Below, one piece after another: positions 26,734 through 36,130 of a stretch of DNA of 64,000 nt. The stretch spans positions 1,798,001 through 1,862,000 of the forward strand of contig OX044365.1 of the NCBI GenBank assembly GCA_943846755.1, given 5' to 3'. Under the pieces are notes generated by a model that was not told where the DNA came from, made no database searches, and saw only the letters and a list, made by a program, of their open reading frames with translations. The translations under genes were made by a program, and so were the position numbers. The stretch comes from UBA8752 sp002336475 (GTDB taxonomy: Bacteria; Bacteroidota; Bacteroidia; Flavobacteriales_D; Sanyastnellaceae). Position 1 is the stretch's first letter; each line of letters starts with the position of its first letter.

Positions 26734-27288
26734 ATGTCTGCCAGCTCTGTAGCCCGCCGATATGGCAAATCCTTGTTCACGCTCTGTAAGGAGCAGAACG
26801 CAGTGGATGTTGTAGAGCAGGATATGCGCGGCCTCATCGAAGCGATGAAGGAAAACCGTGAGCTGTCTGCTGTTTTGGCCAGTCCGGTTGTGCGCCCAGA
26901 AAAGAAGGAGGCCATTATGCGCTCCGTCTTTGCTACATGCCAACCTCTGACCGTTTCCTTTTTGGCGCTTTTGGCGGACAAGGGACGGGCAGGGATGTTG
27001 GATCACATGGCGCAGGCATTTGTGGATTTGGTGCGCGAAGAACGGAACGTGGTGGTGGCAGAAGTCACGACTGCGGTAGCTTTGGATGAGGCACGACGCG
27101 CAGAAATCAATGCATTGATCGGCAAAATCCACCAGGGAGGGGTGGAATTGTCGGAGAAGGTTGATCCCACACTCATCGGCGGCTTTAAGCTGCGGATTGG
27201 TGATCGGATGATCGACGCTACGGTATTTGAGTCCTTGAGGACCCTGCACCGAGACCTTACCAACAACCCATACGAACCGGCTTACTGA
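26734..27288 (+). CDS. atpH: F0F1 ATP synthase subunit delta
   Basis: 184 residues. The N-terminal helical bundle begins RRYGKSLFTLCKEQ, and the C-terminal half carries the conserved IGGFKLRIGDRMIDATV segment (about 149-165). It joins the F1 head to the b-subunit stalk. It lies between atpF and atpA with gaps of 4 and 15 bases. Confidence 0.93.
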   Translation: MSASSVARRYGKSLFTLCKEQNAVDVVEQDMRGLIEAMKENRELSAVLASPVVRPEKKEAIMRSVFATCQPLTVSFLALLADKGRAGMLDHMAQAFVDLVREERNVVVAEVTTAVALDEARRAEINALIGKIHQGGVELSEKVDPTLIGGFKLRIGDRMIDATVFESLRTLHRDLTNNPYEPAY

Positions 27289-27303
27289 GCGTATTTCAAC
27301 CTC

Positions 27304-28887
27304 ATGTCCCAGATCAAACCCGCCGAAGTTTCAGCCATTTTGCGAGAGCAATTGGCCGGCAATCAGACCGCTGCTGACCTTCAAGAAGTCGGTACTGTAC
27401 TCCAGTTAGGAGACGGAATTGCGCGTATTTATGGCCTCTCAAATGTGCAGGCCGGTGAGCTCATTGAGTTCGAAAACGGCGTGCGTGGCATCGCATTGAA
27501 CCTCGAGGAGGACAATGTGGGCGCAGTGCTGCTTGAGCCATCAGGAGAGCTGAAGGAAGGATCATCGGTAAAGCGGCTGAACCGGATCGCCTCTGTAAAG
27601 GTGGGGCGCGGCATGCTCGGTCGAGTTGTCAATACTTTGGGTGAGCCCATTGACGGAAAGGGCCATATCGAGGGGGACCTTTTCGATATGCCACTTGAGC
27701 GCAAGGCGCCAGGCGTGATTTTTCGTCAGCCGGTAAACGAGCCCCTGCAGACGGGCATCAAGGCCGTTGACTCAATGATTCCGATTGGCCGAGGCCAGCG
27801 GGAGTTGATCATTGGTGACCGCCAAACTGGAAAGACAACGGTGGCGATTGACACCATCATCAACCAAAAGGAATTTTATGACGCAGGAGAGCCTGTGTTC
27901 TGCATGTACGTTGCGATTGGACAGAAGGGTTCTACTGTGGCGGGCATTGTTCAGACCTTGGAAGAGGCTGGCGCTATGGCCTACACGGTGGTGGTGGCTG
28001 CGACTGCAGCTGACCCTGCTCCACTTCAGTTTTATGCGCCTTTTACGGGTGCAGCGATCGGCGAGTTCTTCCGTGACACAGGCAATCCCGCGTTGGTGGT
28101 CTATGATGACCTCTCCAAGCAAGCGGTGGCTTACCGTGAGGTGTCGCTGTTGCTGCGCCGTCCTCCGGGCCGTGAAGCTTATCCAGGGGACGTGTTCTAT
28201 TTGCACAGCCGCTTGTTGGAGCGTGCAGCCAAGGTGATTGCCGACGATGGCATTGCCAAGGAAATGAACGACCTGCCCGAGAGCATTCGACACATGGTGA
28301 AAGGAGGTGGTTCTTTGACCGCGCTTCCCATCATTGAGACCCAAGCGGGAGACGTTTCTGCTTACATCCCGACCAACGTGATTTCCATTACGGATGGTCA
28401 GATTTTCTTGGAGAGCAGCTTGTTCCTTTCCGGTGTACGTCCTGCCATTAACGTGGGCATCTCGGTTAGCCGGGTAGGGGGTAACGCCCAGATCAAGTCG
28501 ATGAAGAAGGTGTCAGGTACATTGAAGCTTGACCAAGCCCAGTACCGTGAGCTCGAAGCGTTTGCCAAGTTTGGTTCTGACCTTGACGACGCCACAAAGG
28601 CGGTCCTCGACAAGGGCATGCGCAACGTGGAGATCTTGAAGCAAAGCCTGAATTCACCGATGCCTGTTGAGGAGCAGACTGCCATCATTTATGCTGGAAC
28701 GAAAAACCTCTTGAAGACGGTTCCCGTTGACAAGGTGAAGGAATTCGAATCTGCATATTTGGATTACCTGCGCTCAAAGCATGGCGAGACCATGGCTGAG
28801 TTGAAGACAGGTAAGTATTCAGATGAATCCCAGAAGGTGATGTCTGAGGCTGCTGCTGAAGTCAGCAAGCAGTTCGCAGGAGCCTGA
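27304..28887 (+). CDS. atpA: F0F1 ATP synthase subunit alpha
   Basis: 527 residues. The P-loop GDRQTGKT is at 171-178 and the alpha-subunit signature PAINVGISVSRVGG is near residue 380. It forms the non-catalytic nucleotide sites of F1. The partner beta subunit (atpD) and epsilon (atpC) are not in the window; in most Bacteroidota they form a separate operon. Followed by atpG after 12 bases. Confidence 0.98.
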   Translation: MSQIKPAEVSAILREQLAGNQTAADLQEVGTVLQLGDGIARIYGLSNVQAGELIEFENGVRGIALNLEEDNVGAVLLEPSGELKEGSSVKRLNRIASVKVGRGMLGRVVNTLGEPIDGKGHIEGDLFDMPLERKAPGVIFRQPVNEPLQTGIKAVDSMIPIGRGQRELIIGDRQTGKTTVAIDTIINQKEFYDAGEPVFCMYVAIGQKGSTVAGIVQTLEEAGAMAYTVVVAATAADPAPLQFYAPFTGAAIGEFFRDTGNPALVVYDDLSKQAVAYREVSLLLRRPPGREAYPGDVFYLHSRLLERAAKVIADDGIAKEMNDLPESIRHMVKGGGSLTALPIIETQAGDVSAYIPTNVISITDGQIFLESSLFLSGVRPAINVGISVSRVGGNAQIKSMKKVSGTLKLDQAQYRELEAFAKFGSDLDDATKAVLDKGMRNVEILKQSLNSPMPVEEQTAIIYAGTKNLLKTVPVDKVKEFESAYLDYLRSKHGETMAELKTGKYSDESQKVMSEAAAEVSKQFAGA

Positions 28888-28899
28888 ACGCACTGAACG

Positions 28900-29781
28900 A
28901 TGGCTGGAGGTCTCAAGGAAGTTCGCAACCGCATTGCCTCTGTCGGAAGTACCCGGCAGATCACGCAAGCGATGAAGGTCGTGTCGGCGGCCAAACTGCG
29001 CCGCGCTCAAGATGCGATCACGCAGATGCGTCCGTATGCTGAGAGGCTTCAGGAGATCTTGGTCAATGTGAGCGGTTCAATGGAGGGGTCTGAAAACCCG
29101 TATGCCATTGAGCGGGAGGTCAAGAAGGTGCTTTTGGTGGCCATCACATCGAACCGTGGTTTGTGCGGCCCATTCAACAACAACGTCATCAAATTGGCGA
29201 AAGGGCGGATTGATGAGCACACTGAGGCACGCGTTCACGTCTTGTGCCTCGGTAAAAAGGCGGGCGATGCGTTTCGCAAGACCGACCATTTTACTACGCT
29301 GACCTTGGGTGACCACCCGCATGAGATTTTTGACCGCTTGGATTTCGCCAACACATCGGATGTGGCCCAGGTGGTGATGGACGCCTTTACTTCTGGTGCA
29401 TACGACAGGGTAGAGTTGTTGTATAACCGCTTTGTGAATGCCGCTGTGCAGGACATCCGGTGCGAGCAGATGTTGCCCATTGAACAGGTGGCAACAGAAG
29501 GTGGTGCTGCCCCTAAGGAGGTGGACTACATATTTGAGCCCAGCCAAGAGGAAATTGCGGCCAATATTGTGCCGAACACCCTGAAGATTCAGTTGTACAA
29601 AGCATTGTTGGACAGCCAAGCTTCTGAGCATGGAGCGCGGATGACGGCCATGCACAAGGCGACTGAAAACGCTGGTGAAATGCTGCGCGAACTCAAGCTC
29701 AGCTACAATAAGGCCCGTCAGGCGGCCATTACCGCAGAAATTCTCGAGATTGTGGGCGGCGCGGAAGCGCTTGAAGGATGA
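28900..29781 (+). CDS. atpG: F0F1 ATP synthase subunit gamma
   Basis: 293 residues. The conserved N-terminal rotor helix is RNRIASVGSTRQITQAMKVV and the C-terminal helix ends NKARQAAITAEILEIVGGAEAL. The middle segment SNRGLCGPFNNNV is also conserved. Gamma is the rotating shaft of F1. It is the last ATP synthase gene here and is followed after 10 bases by a histidine kinase. Confidence 0.97.
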   Translation: MAGGLKEVRNRIASVGSTRQITQAMKVVSAAKLRRAQDAITQMRPYAERLQEILVNVSGSMEGSENPYAIEREVKKVLLVAITSNRGLCGPFNNNVIKLAKGRIDEHTEARVHVLCLGKKAGDAFRKTDHFTTLTLGDHPHEIFDRLDFANTSDVAQVVMDAFTSGAYDRVELLYNRFVNAAVQDIRCEQMLPIEQVATEGGAAPKEVDYIFEPSQEEIAANIVPNTLKIQLYKALLDSQASEHGARMTAMHKATENAGEMLRELKLSYNKARQAAITAEILEIVGGAEALEG

Positions 29782-29791
29782 TCCCACAAGC

Positions 29792-31252
29792 TTGATAAGA
29801 CTCTCTTTACGCCAACGACTTTTTTTCGCCATGCTTGGCGTTGTGCTGTTGGGTTTTCTCCTTACAGGAGCCGCGACATTCATAGGCTTTGCGCGCTTGG
29901 ACGAGGAGTACAATGCAGCCCGACTGATTCGGAAGGAGCAAGCGGTAGCGCGAAGCTTGGGCTTTGCATTGCAAGAGGCCATAGGTGATACGGTGGAGGC
30001 CACCTCACTGAGTTGGACGTCCATGCCAGGAGCATTTGCCAATAGGATTATTGAAATTCAGGAGGTACACGGCGTCCCACTTGCGATGTACCGATTGGAC
30101 GGAAGTCTATTCGTGACGTCTTCTTTTGATCGGCCAGAGTCCCGGGGATTTGCTGTGGACGCTGACCCAGACGTTTTGATTGCGCTGGCGCAAGGTGCCG
30201 AAAGGCTTGAGGTTCCGGTAGGCAATGGGGACTTCATCGCGTATTGGTATCAGGTAAATGACAGCCAACGTCCGGTTGCTTTGGTGGCGTTGCGGTACGC
30301 TTCCCGTGTATTAGAGGCAGGGGGCAGAAGGGAGTTGTTCCGGGCCTTAGGAGGTGTTTTTGGATTGGTGTTCATGGCTGCGGCAGCATTGGCCTTCTTC
30401 CTGTCTCGCTCTATTTCGCGGCCATTGTCGCGCTTAGGTGCTTTGATGGAGCGGATGGATGTTTCGAAAGATGAAGGGTTCGAGCCGCTGCGCTATGCTG
30501 CAGGAGAGGCCGATGAGATTGGTGTTTTGGTTTCACGGTACAACCGCATGGCTGAAAATGTGCGGCGCTCTGCTGCAGCGTTGGCCAAATCCGAGCGCGA
30601 AAGCGCATGGCGCGAGATGGCCATGCAGGTGGCGCACGAAATTAAAAATCCACTGACTCCGATGAAACTGGGAGTGCAGCAGTTGGAGCGCAGGGCTTTG
30701 GCAGACGGGGCAGACTTGGAAGACCTCAGGGGACGAGTAAGGGAACTTTCAGAAGTGCTACAGGGGCAGATAGACGTTTTGGCCAGAATTGCGGACGAGT
30801 TCAGCACATTGGCCAGGCTTCCGCAAGGCGATATGAAGCCGCATTCGCTGCGTCGCATCCTAGAAAACGTGGTTCGGCTTCACGGGGTGCCCCATTTAGG
30901 GCCGAATCTGGAGATGGAAGGGGACATAGATATTGTCTGTGACGCTGATCAGCTGGGTAGAATGGTTCAGAATCTGGTGATTAATGCACAGCAGGCCATT
31001 GGTGACGGTCCCGGCGAAGTGCGCATTGTGGTGGCGTTTGACCCGTTGGTGTTGACGGTGAAGGACAATGGCCCCGGCATGTCAGCCGAAGTTGCTGAGC
31101 GGATGTTTGAGCCGAGGTTTACCATGCGCGGCGGGGGTTCTGGGCTGGGTTTGCCCATTGTAAAAGCCATTGCAGATCGTCATAACATCACCATAAAGTG
31201 TGATACAAGCCCCGGGAACGGCACTTCGTTCATGTTGGGTGTTGTTTTGTGA
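29792..31252 (+). CDS. NtrY-like membrane sensor histidine kinase
   Basis: About 486 residues from a TTG at 29792, ten bases after atpG. The frame extends upstream into atpG to an ATG at 29675, but those residues only mirror atpG in another frame. Membrane helices lie at about 10-32 and 185-205 around a periplasmic sensor. HAMP follows, then the His box MQVAHEIKNPLTPMKLG (phospho-acceptor His282) and a HATPase domain (VINAQQAI, DNGPGM, GGGSGLGLPIVKAI). The NPLTPM signature is typical of the NtrY group. No response regulator is adjacent. Being translationally close to atpG, it should follow ATP synthase expression. The signal sensed is unknown. Confidence 0.88.
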   Translation: MIRLSLRQRLFFAMLGVVLLGFLLTGAATFIGFARLDEEYNAARLIRKEQAVARSLGFALQEAIGDTVEATSLSWTSMPGAFANRIIEIQEVHGVPLAMYRLDGSLFVTSSFDRPESRGFAVDADPDVLIALAQGAERLEVPVGNGDFIAYWYQVNDSQRPVALVALRYASRVLEAGGRRELFRALGGVFGLVFMAAAALAFFLSRSISRPLSRLGALMERMDVSKDEGFEPLRYAAGEADEIGVLVSRYNRMAENVRRSAAALAKSERESAWREMAMQVAHEIKNPLTPMKLGVQQLERRALADGADLEDLRGRVRELSEVLQGQIDVLARIADEFSTLARLPQGDMKPHSLRRILENVVRLHGVPHLGPNLEMEGDIDIVCDADQLGRMVQNLVINAQQAIGDGPGEVRIVVAFDPLVLTVKDNGPGMSAEVAERMFEPRFTMRGGGSGLGLPIVKAIADRHNITIKCDTSPGNGTSFMLGVVL

Positions 31253-31274
31253 CTTTTTGGTTATCAACGAAAGG

Positions 31275-31303
31275 TTGGTATTATCAGCTAAGTCCTACGG
31301 TTG
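31275..31303 (+). promoter_or_regulatory. Candidate promoter of the SusC gene
   Basis: TTG (31275-31277) and TACGGTTG (31296-31303) are spaced by 18 bases; the -7 box has one mismatch to TAnnTTTG. A leader of about 70 bases would precede the ATG at 31378. Confidence 0.4.
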
Positions 31304-31377
31304 AAGTCAGTTGCATTCCCCCTTTCTTGCCAACGGTGAATTTTTGCCAAAAACCATCAAACAAAATCAAATCAGCA

Positions 31378-34300
31378 ATGAGGAATCAACTCCTGCTTCT
31401 GTTGGCTTCGTTTGCCTTCGGTATTTCTGCGGCTTGGGCCCAGTCCGTATCGGGAAAGGTGACCGACAGTTCCAATGGCGAAGGCCTGCCCGGTGTGGCG
31501 GTCGTCGTAGAAGGCTCCAATACCGGAGTCATGTCAGACATGGACGGCGTTTACCGCATCAATGCGGCAACCGGTGATGTTCTGACCTTCAGCTTTGTCG
31601 GCTACAATACTGTGCGCAAAGAGGTCAACGGCGCCGCCATGGATGTTTCCATGGAGAGCGGTGTTGCTTTGGATGAGGTTGTGGTAACCGCCCTTGGTGT
31701 GAGCCGTGAAAAGAAAGCCCTGGGTTATTCCGTTCAAGAGCTCGGCAACGATGCTTTTACAGATTCCAGAACTGAAAATGTGGTCCGCTCCCTCACAGGA
31801 AAGATTGCAGGAGTTCAGGTGACCTCTGGAACATCCATCGGATCGTCTTCGAAAATCTTGCTTCGTGGAGCGAGCTCCATTACCGGAGACAATCAGCCCC
31901 TGTTCGTGGTGGATGGAATTCCCATGGACAACGCGGATTATTCTTCGGGCAATCAGCAACGTTCAGTCGGAGGCTATGACTATGGAAATGCGATACAAGA
32001 CTTGAATCCCGATGACATTGAGGCGGTATCCGTCTTGAAGGGGCCAGCAGCCGCTGCGCTTTATGGTTCACGTGCTTCAAATGGTGCGATCGTCATTACC
32101 ACCAAGTCTGGCAAGGGATACCAATCCAGCGGAAAACGGGGCATTGGTGTGAGTGTCAACAGCGGCGTTGCATTCAACAACGTATATGTCCTTCCTGACT
32201 TCCAGAACAGTTACGGTGGTGGACCCAGCCAATCTTGGGCCGACACATTGCCCGACGGTTCTTATGTACCGAACTACGCATTGGACGGAAGCTGGGGACC
32301 ATCCCTGAGCGGACAGAGCGCGCGCCACTGGGACAGCTGGTATGATTACGAAGGAGATGCGGGTTACGGCGAAGTCCGTCCTTGGGAAGCAAACCCCACA
32401 AACGTGGAGGACTTCTTCCAGACCGGTGTTACCCTGACCAACAATGTGAGCGTTACGGGCGCAACAGACGAGAGCGCTTTCCGCTTGAGCTACACCAACC
32501 ACGATCAAACGGGTGTTTATGAGAACAGCTCGTTGGACCGCAATACGCTGAGCTTCTCTGGATCACAACAGATCAGTGAAGACCTCGAAGCCAGTGTTTC
32601 TGCGAACTACGTCCAATCCAAAGGAAATGGACGTCCCCTCACAGGATACGGAGAGTCTGTGATGTCTCAGTTCACGCAGTGGTTCCAGCGCCAATTGAAC
32701 ATGGACCGCCTGCGCAACTATAGAAATGCAGATGGAACACAGCGGACTTGGAACCGTTTGAGCACAACCAACCCCAACCCGAACTACTTCGACAACCCGT
32801 TCTGGGAGCGTTACGAAAACGTGCAGAACGACCAGCGTGATCGCGTATTTGGTAACATCACGATGAAGTACAAGATCAATGATGTATTCAGCGTCATGGG
32901 CCGCGCATTGAACGACTTCTACATCGACCGTCGTGAGGAGCGCATTGCCGTGGGAGGTGTCCGCGAAAGCTCATACAGTGAGTCTACCCGCCAGCTGCAG
33001 GAGACAAACCTTGACGCTTACTTGAACTTCACAGATGACCTGAGTGACGACTTGAACTTGACGGGCTTTGTCGGTGTGAACCGCCGGACCCGCAACTACA
33101 AGCGATTGAACGCATACACCTTGGGCGGTTTGAACACCCCAGGATTGTACACGGTCAACAACGGAGCAGATGGCTACGAAGTGGGTGACTTCACCAGCAA
33201 CAAAGTGGTGAATTCAGTGTTGGCCAGTGGTAGTTTCGGATACAAGCGCAAGTTCTTCGTGGACTTGACGGGCCGCAACGACTGGAGCTCTACACTTCCC
33301 GAAGCGAACAACAGCTACTTCTACCCTGCTGCCTCTGCGAGCTATGTGCTGAGTGAGGATTTGGACATAGACGGGATCAGCTTCGCCAAAGTGCGCATGG
33401 GCTGGGCCCAGGTAGGTAACGACACCGATCCTTACCGCACCTCGACAACGTATGGTGTGAACACCAACTTCGGCAACAGTGGTTCCGCAACGGTGCCCAA
33501 CGCGCAGAACAACCCGAACCTCCGTCCTGAGAAGACGAGCAGCTTCGAGGCTGGCTTGGAATTGAACCTGTTCTTGGACCGCGTTCGCTTTGACTTTACT
33601 TACTACAACAGCACCACTGAGGACCTCATCTTCAATGTGCCTGTATCTGCAGCCAGTGGTTACAGCAGTGCCGTGTTGAATGCAGGTAACACCAGCAACA
33701 AAGGCATCGAGTTGAGCTTGGCAGCCACACCGGTCATGACGGACGACCTCCGTTGGGACATCGGGGTGAACTTTGCGAAGAACAAGAACGAATTGCTCGA
33801 GCTGGCAGACGGCATCGACAACATCCGTTACACCAGCCTGTTCGGTGTGACATTGGAGGCGCGTCCAGGCCAGCCTTTGGGCACCTTCTACGGTTACGAC
33901 TACCAGTTTGACGACGCAGGCAACAAGTTGGTAGATGATGCCGGCTATTACCTCCGTACCGATGAGGTGGTTCCATTGGGAACCATCCTCCCGAACTTCA
34001 CTGGAGGTGTTTACACCACTTTGGATTACAAGAACCTGAGCTTTTACGCCCTCGTAGACTTCCAAGACGGTGGATCGCTTCACAGTTACTCCAACCAGTG
34101 GGGTAAGTATTCAGGAACCCTCGCAGAGACTGTATTTGATGAGGACGGAAACGACATGCGGGCAGAAGGGTATGCTGGCGTCGTCGTTGACGGTGTCAAT
34201 GCTACCACGGGCGCGGTCAACGATGTGGCCATTGGTGCTCAGAGTCACTTCTTCTCCAATCAGGGTTACGTGATCCATGCTGCAGACCAGTATGACGCGA

Positions 34301-34539
34301 GCTTTGTGAAGCTGCGTGAGATGCGTTTGGATTACAACCTTCCTGCCGACATGGTGGATGGTACACCCTTTAGCAACGTGAGCTTGGGCGTCTTCGGTCG
34401 CAACCTTGCCATCCTGCACAAGAATGTTCCGCACATCGACCCTGAGGTGGCCACTTCTGCCTCTAACGTACAGGGCTTCGAGGGAGGCCAGCTCCCCGCA
34501 GAGCGTACCATCGGCGTGAACCTCAAGTTCAGCCTCTGA
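31378..34539 (+). CDS. SusC/RagA-type TonB-linked outer-membrane transporter
   Basis: 1053 residues from ATG 31378. Signal peptide (LLLLASFAFGISAAWAQ), then a carboxypeptidase-regulatory-like domain (SGKVTDSSNGEGLPGVAVV), a TonB plug (LTGKIAGVQV, RGASSITGDNQPLFVVDGIP) and a 22-strand barrel ending in an aromatic-type C terminus (TIGVNLKFSL). SusC proteins form a lid-gated import complex with SusD lipoproteins for glycans, peptides or other large nutrients. The ligand cannot be deduced, because no glycosidase, peptidase or sensor lies in the same operon. The region uses preferred codons heavily, suggesting strong expression. Confidence 0.95.
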   Translation: MRNQLLLLLASFAFGISAAWAQSVSGKVTDSSNGEGLPGVAVVVEGSNTGVMSDMDGVYRINAATGDVLTFSFVGYNTVRKEVNGAAMDVSMESGVALDEVVVTALGVSREKKALGYSVQELGNDAFTDSRTENVVRSLTGKIAGVQVTSGTSIGSSSKILLRGASSITGDNQPLFVVDGIPMDNADYSSGNQQRSVGGYDYGNAIQDLNPDDIEAVSVLKGPAAAALYGSRASNGAIVITTKSGKGYQSSGKRGIGVSVNSGVAFNNVYVLPDFQNSYGGGPSQSWADTLPDGSYVPNYALDGSWGPSLSGQSARHWDSWYDYEGDAGYGEVRPWEANPTNVEDFFQTGVTLTNNVSVTGATDESAFRLSYTNHDQTGVYENSSLDRNTLSFSGSQQISEDLEASVSANYVQSKGNGRPLTGYGESVMSQFTQWFQRQLNMDRLRNYRNADGTQRTWNRLSTTNPNPNYFDNPFWERYENVQNDQRDRVFGNITMKYKINDVFSVMGRALNDFYIDRREERIAVGGVRESSYSESTRQLQETNLDAYLNFTDDLSDDLNLTGFVGVNRRTRNYKRLNAYTLGGLNTPGLYTVNNGADGYEVGDFTSNKVVNSVLASGSFGYKRKFFVDLTGRNDWSSTLPEANNSYFYPAASASYVLSEDLDIDGISFAKVRMGWAQVGNDTDPYRTSTTYGVNTNFGNSGSATVPNAQNNPNLRPEKTSSFEAGLELNLFLDRVRFDFTYYNSTTEDLIFNVPVSAASGYSSAVLNAGNTSNKGIELSLAATPVMTDDLRWDIGVNFAKNKNELLELADGIDNIRYTSLFGVTLEARPGQPLGTFYGYDYQFDDAGNKLVDDAGYYLRTDEVVPLGTILPNFTGGVYTTLDYKNLSFYALVDFQDGGSLHSYSNQWGKYSGTLAETVFDEDGNDMRAEGYAGVVVDGVNATTGAVNDVAIGAQSHFFSNQGYVIHAADQYDASFVKLREMRLDYNLPADMVDGTPFSNVSLGVFGRNLAILHKNVPHIDPEVATSASNVQGFEGGQLPAERTIGVNLKFSL

Positions 34540-34567
34540 TTCCCCACAACCAGGTAAATAAAAGGAC

Positions 34568-36043
34568 ATGAAAAACAACATTTTCATTCTCGCTGGCCTC
34601 GCCATCGCAGTCGCCTTCACAGGTTGTACTAAGGATTTCGAGGACCTCAACACAAACCCGAACGAGCCGGCTTCCGTCTCCCCGGGCTTCCTCCTGACCG
34701 CTTCTCAGAAGAGCATCATGGACGGGATGACAGACTCCTTCTGGGGCAGTCGCCGTGGCATGCAACTCGCGCAGTATTGGTCCTCCAACCAATACTCCAA
34801 TGAGAGCCGCTACCAATTCCGTACGGAGGTCACCAACAGCAACTGGAGCCGCTTCTATGCGGGACCGTTGCAGGACCTCCAATTGATCGTGGATCTTAAC
34901 ACGGACTCCCCGGATGAGTACGGCGGTTATGGCAGCAACGGCAACCAAATAGCGGTGGCCAAACTGTTGCAGGCTTGGACGTACCAGATGCTGACCGATG
35001 CGTGGGGACCCATTCCTATGACTGAGGCGCTGCAAGGGGTAGACAATACCACACCAGCTTACAATTCTCAGGAGGAGGTGTACAATGGCATCCTCGCCTT
35101 GATTGATGACGCCGCGTCTTCTATGGACGATGGTGCTGGCCCGCAAGGAGACCAGGTCTATGGTGGTGATATGATGATGTGGGAGAAGTTCGCGAACACT
35201 TTGAAGTTGCGTGTGGCCATGCGCATGTCCGATGTTGCTCCAGCAGCTGCCAAGGCAGCGGGAGAAGCAGCCTTGGATGGTGCCATGATCATTGCAGCCA
35301 ACGAGGACAACGCGCAGTTCCCTTACATCGACGCTGCACCGAACAACAACCCCATCAATGAGGACTACAAGACGCGGAATGACTTCGCGGCTTCCAACAC
35401 GATGGTGGATTGGCTCAGCTCTATGAACGACCCCCGCTTGGGTGTGTACTTCAACCCAGCGGCCAATACCGGAACGTTTGTCGGTGAAGTTTATGGTTTG
35501 TCTGAGGACAGCGCTGCGGTCACCGACTTTGACGATGTGTCACAGCGAGGAGACCTCATCTTGACAGGCGGTTTCCCCGGTGTTTTCTTCGATGCTGCTC
35601 AAACGCACTTCCTCTGTGCTGAGGCTGCTGAGCGCGGTTGGGCCAACACACCACTTGGAGCAGAGGCCCACTACAATGCGGCAGTGACGCTGAGCATGCA
35701 ATGGTGGGGCTTGACAGACGGTGTCGCCATCAATGACTACTTGGCACAGGCCGATGTCGCTTACTCGACAGCACCTGGTGACTGGAAGCAGAAGATTGGA
35801 TCTCAGAAGTGGGCTGCACTTTACATGCAGGGTCACGAGGCTTGGGCAGAGTATCGACGCTTGGATGCGCCAACGTTGAACGCTTGTGCTGAAGGCGCAT
35901 TGGACGGCGACGGCAGTGTGCCCACCCGTTTCTACTACCCTCTTGATGAGCAGACGCTGAACAACTCAGGCTATTCAACCGGTGTTTCGGCATTGGGTGG
36001 TACTGACGGACTTAACACCAAGCTTTGGTGGGACGTGAACTGA
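34568..36043 (+). CDS. SusD/RagB-family nutrient-binding lipoprotein
   Basis: 491 residues with a lipoprotein signal (AGLAIAVAFTGCTKDF; acylated Cys at position 20). The sequence LNTNPNEPASVSPGFLL and helical TPR-like core fit the SusD-like superfamily (the group often called SusD/RagB or starch-binding-like). It forms the surface lid over the SusC barrel encoded 28 bases upstream. A strong terminator follows, so the operon contains only these two genes. Confidence 0.92.
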   Translation: MKNNIFILAGLAIAVAFTGCTKDFEDLNTNPNEPASVSPGFLLTASQKSIMDGMTDSFWGSRRGMQLAQYWSSNQYSNESRYQFRTEVTNSNWSRFYAGPLQDLQLIVDLNTDSPDEYGGYGSNGNQIAVAKLLQAWTYQMLTDAWGPIPMTEALQGVDNTTPAYNSQEEVYNGILALIDDAASSMDDGAGPQGDQVYGGDMMMWEKFANTLKLRVAMRMSDVAPAAAKAAGEAALDGAMIIAANEDNAQFPYIDAAPNNNPINEDYKTRNDFAASNTMVDWLSSMNDPRLGVYFNPAANTGTFVGEVYGLSEDSAAVTDFDDVSQRGDLILTGGFPGVFFDAAQTHFLCAEAAERGWANTPLGAEAHYNAAVTLSMQWWGLTDGVAINDYLAQADVAYSTAPGDWKQKIGSQKWAALYMQGHEAWAEYRRLDAPTLNACAEGALDGDGSVPTRFYYPLDEQTLNNSGYSTGVSALGGTDGLNTKLWWDVN

Positions 36044-36071
36044 GGTTCACCTGCGATTCACAACATTCAGG

Positions 36072-36104
36072 AAAGGCCTGCCCGAAAGGGTGGGCCTTTC
36101 TTTT
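36072..36104 (+). terminator. Strong terminator of the SusC/SusD operon
   Basis: A 12-bp stem (AAAGGCCTGCCC with GGGTGGGCCTTT, two G-T wobbles) is closed by a GAAA tetraloop and followed by CTTTTG. It lies 28 bases after the SusD stop. Confidence 0.85.
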
Positions 36105-36130
36105 GTTGGGTCGGTTCGTTTCGAGTGGGC

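Noticed and set aside
33214..34083. 289-codon minus-strand open frame
   Set aside because: Shadow of the SusC gene, which has clear family motifs through this region; no start context or domain.
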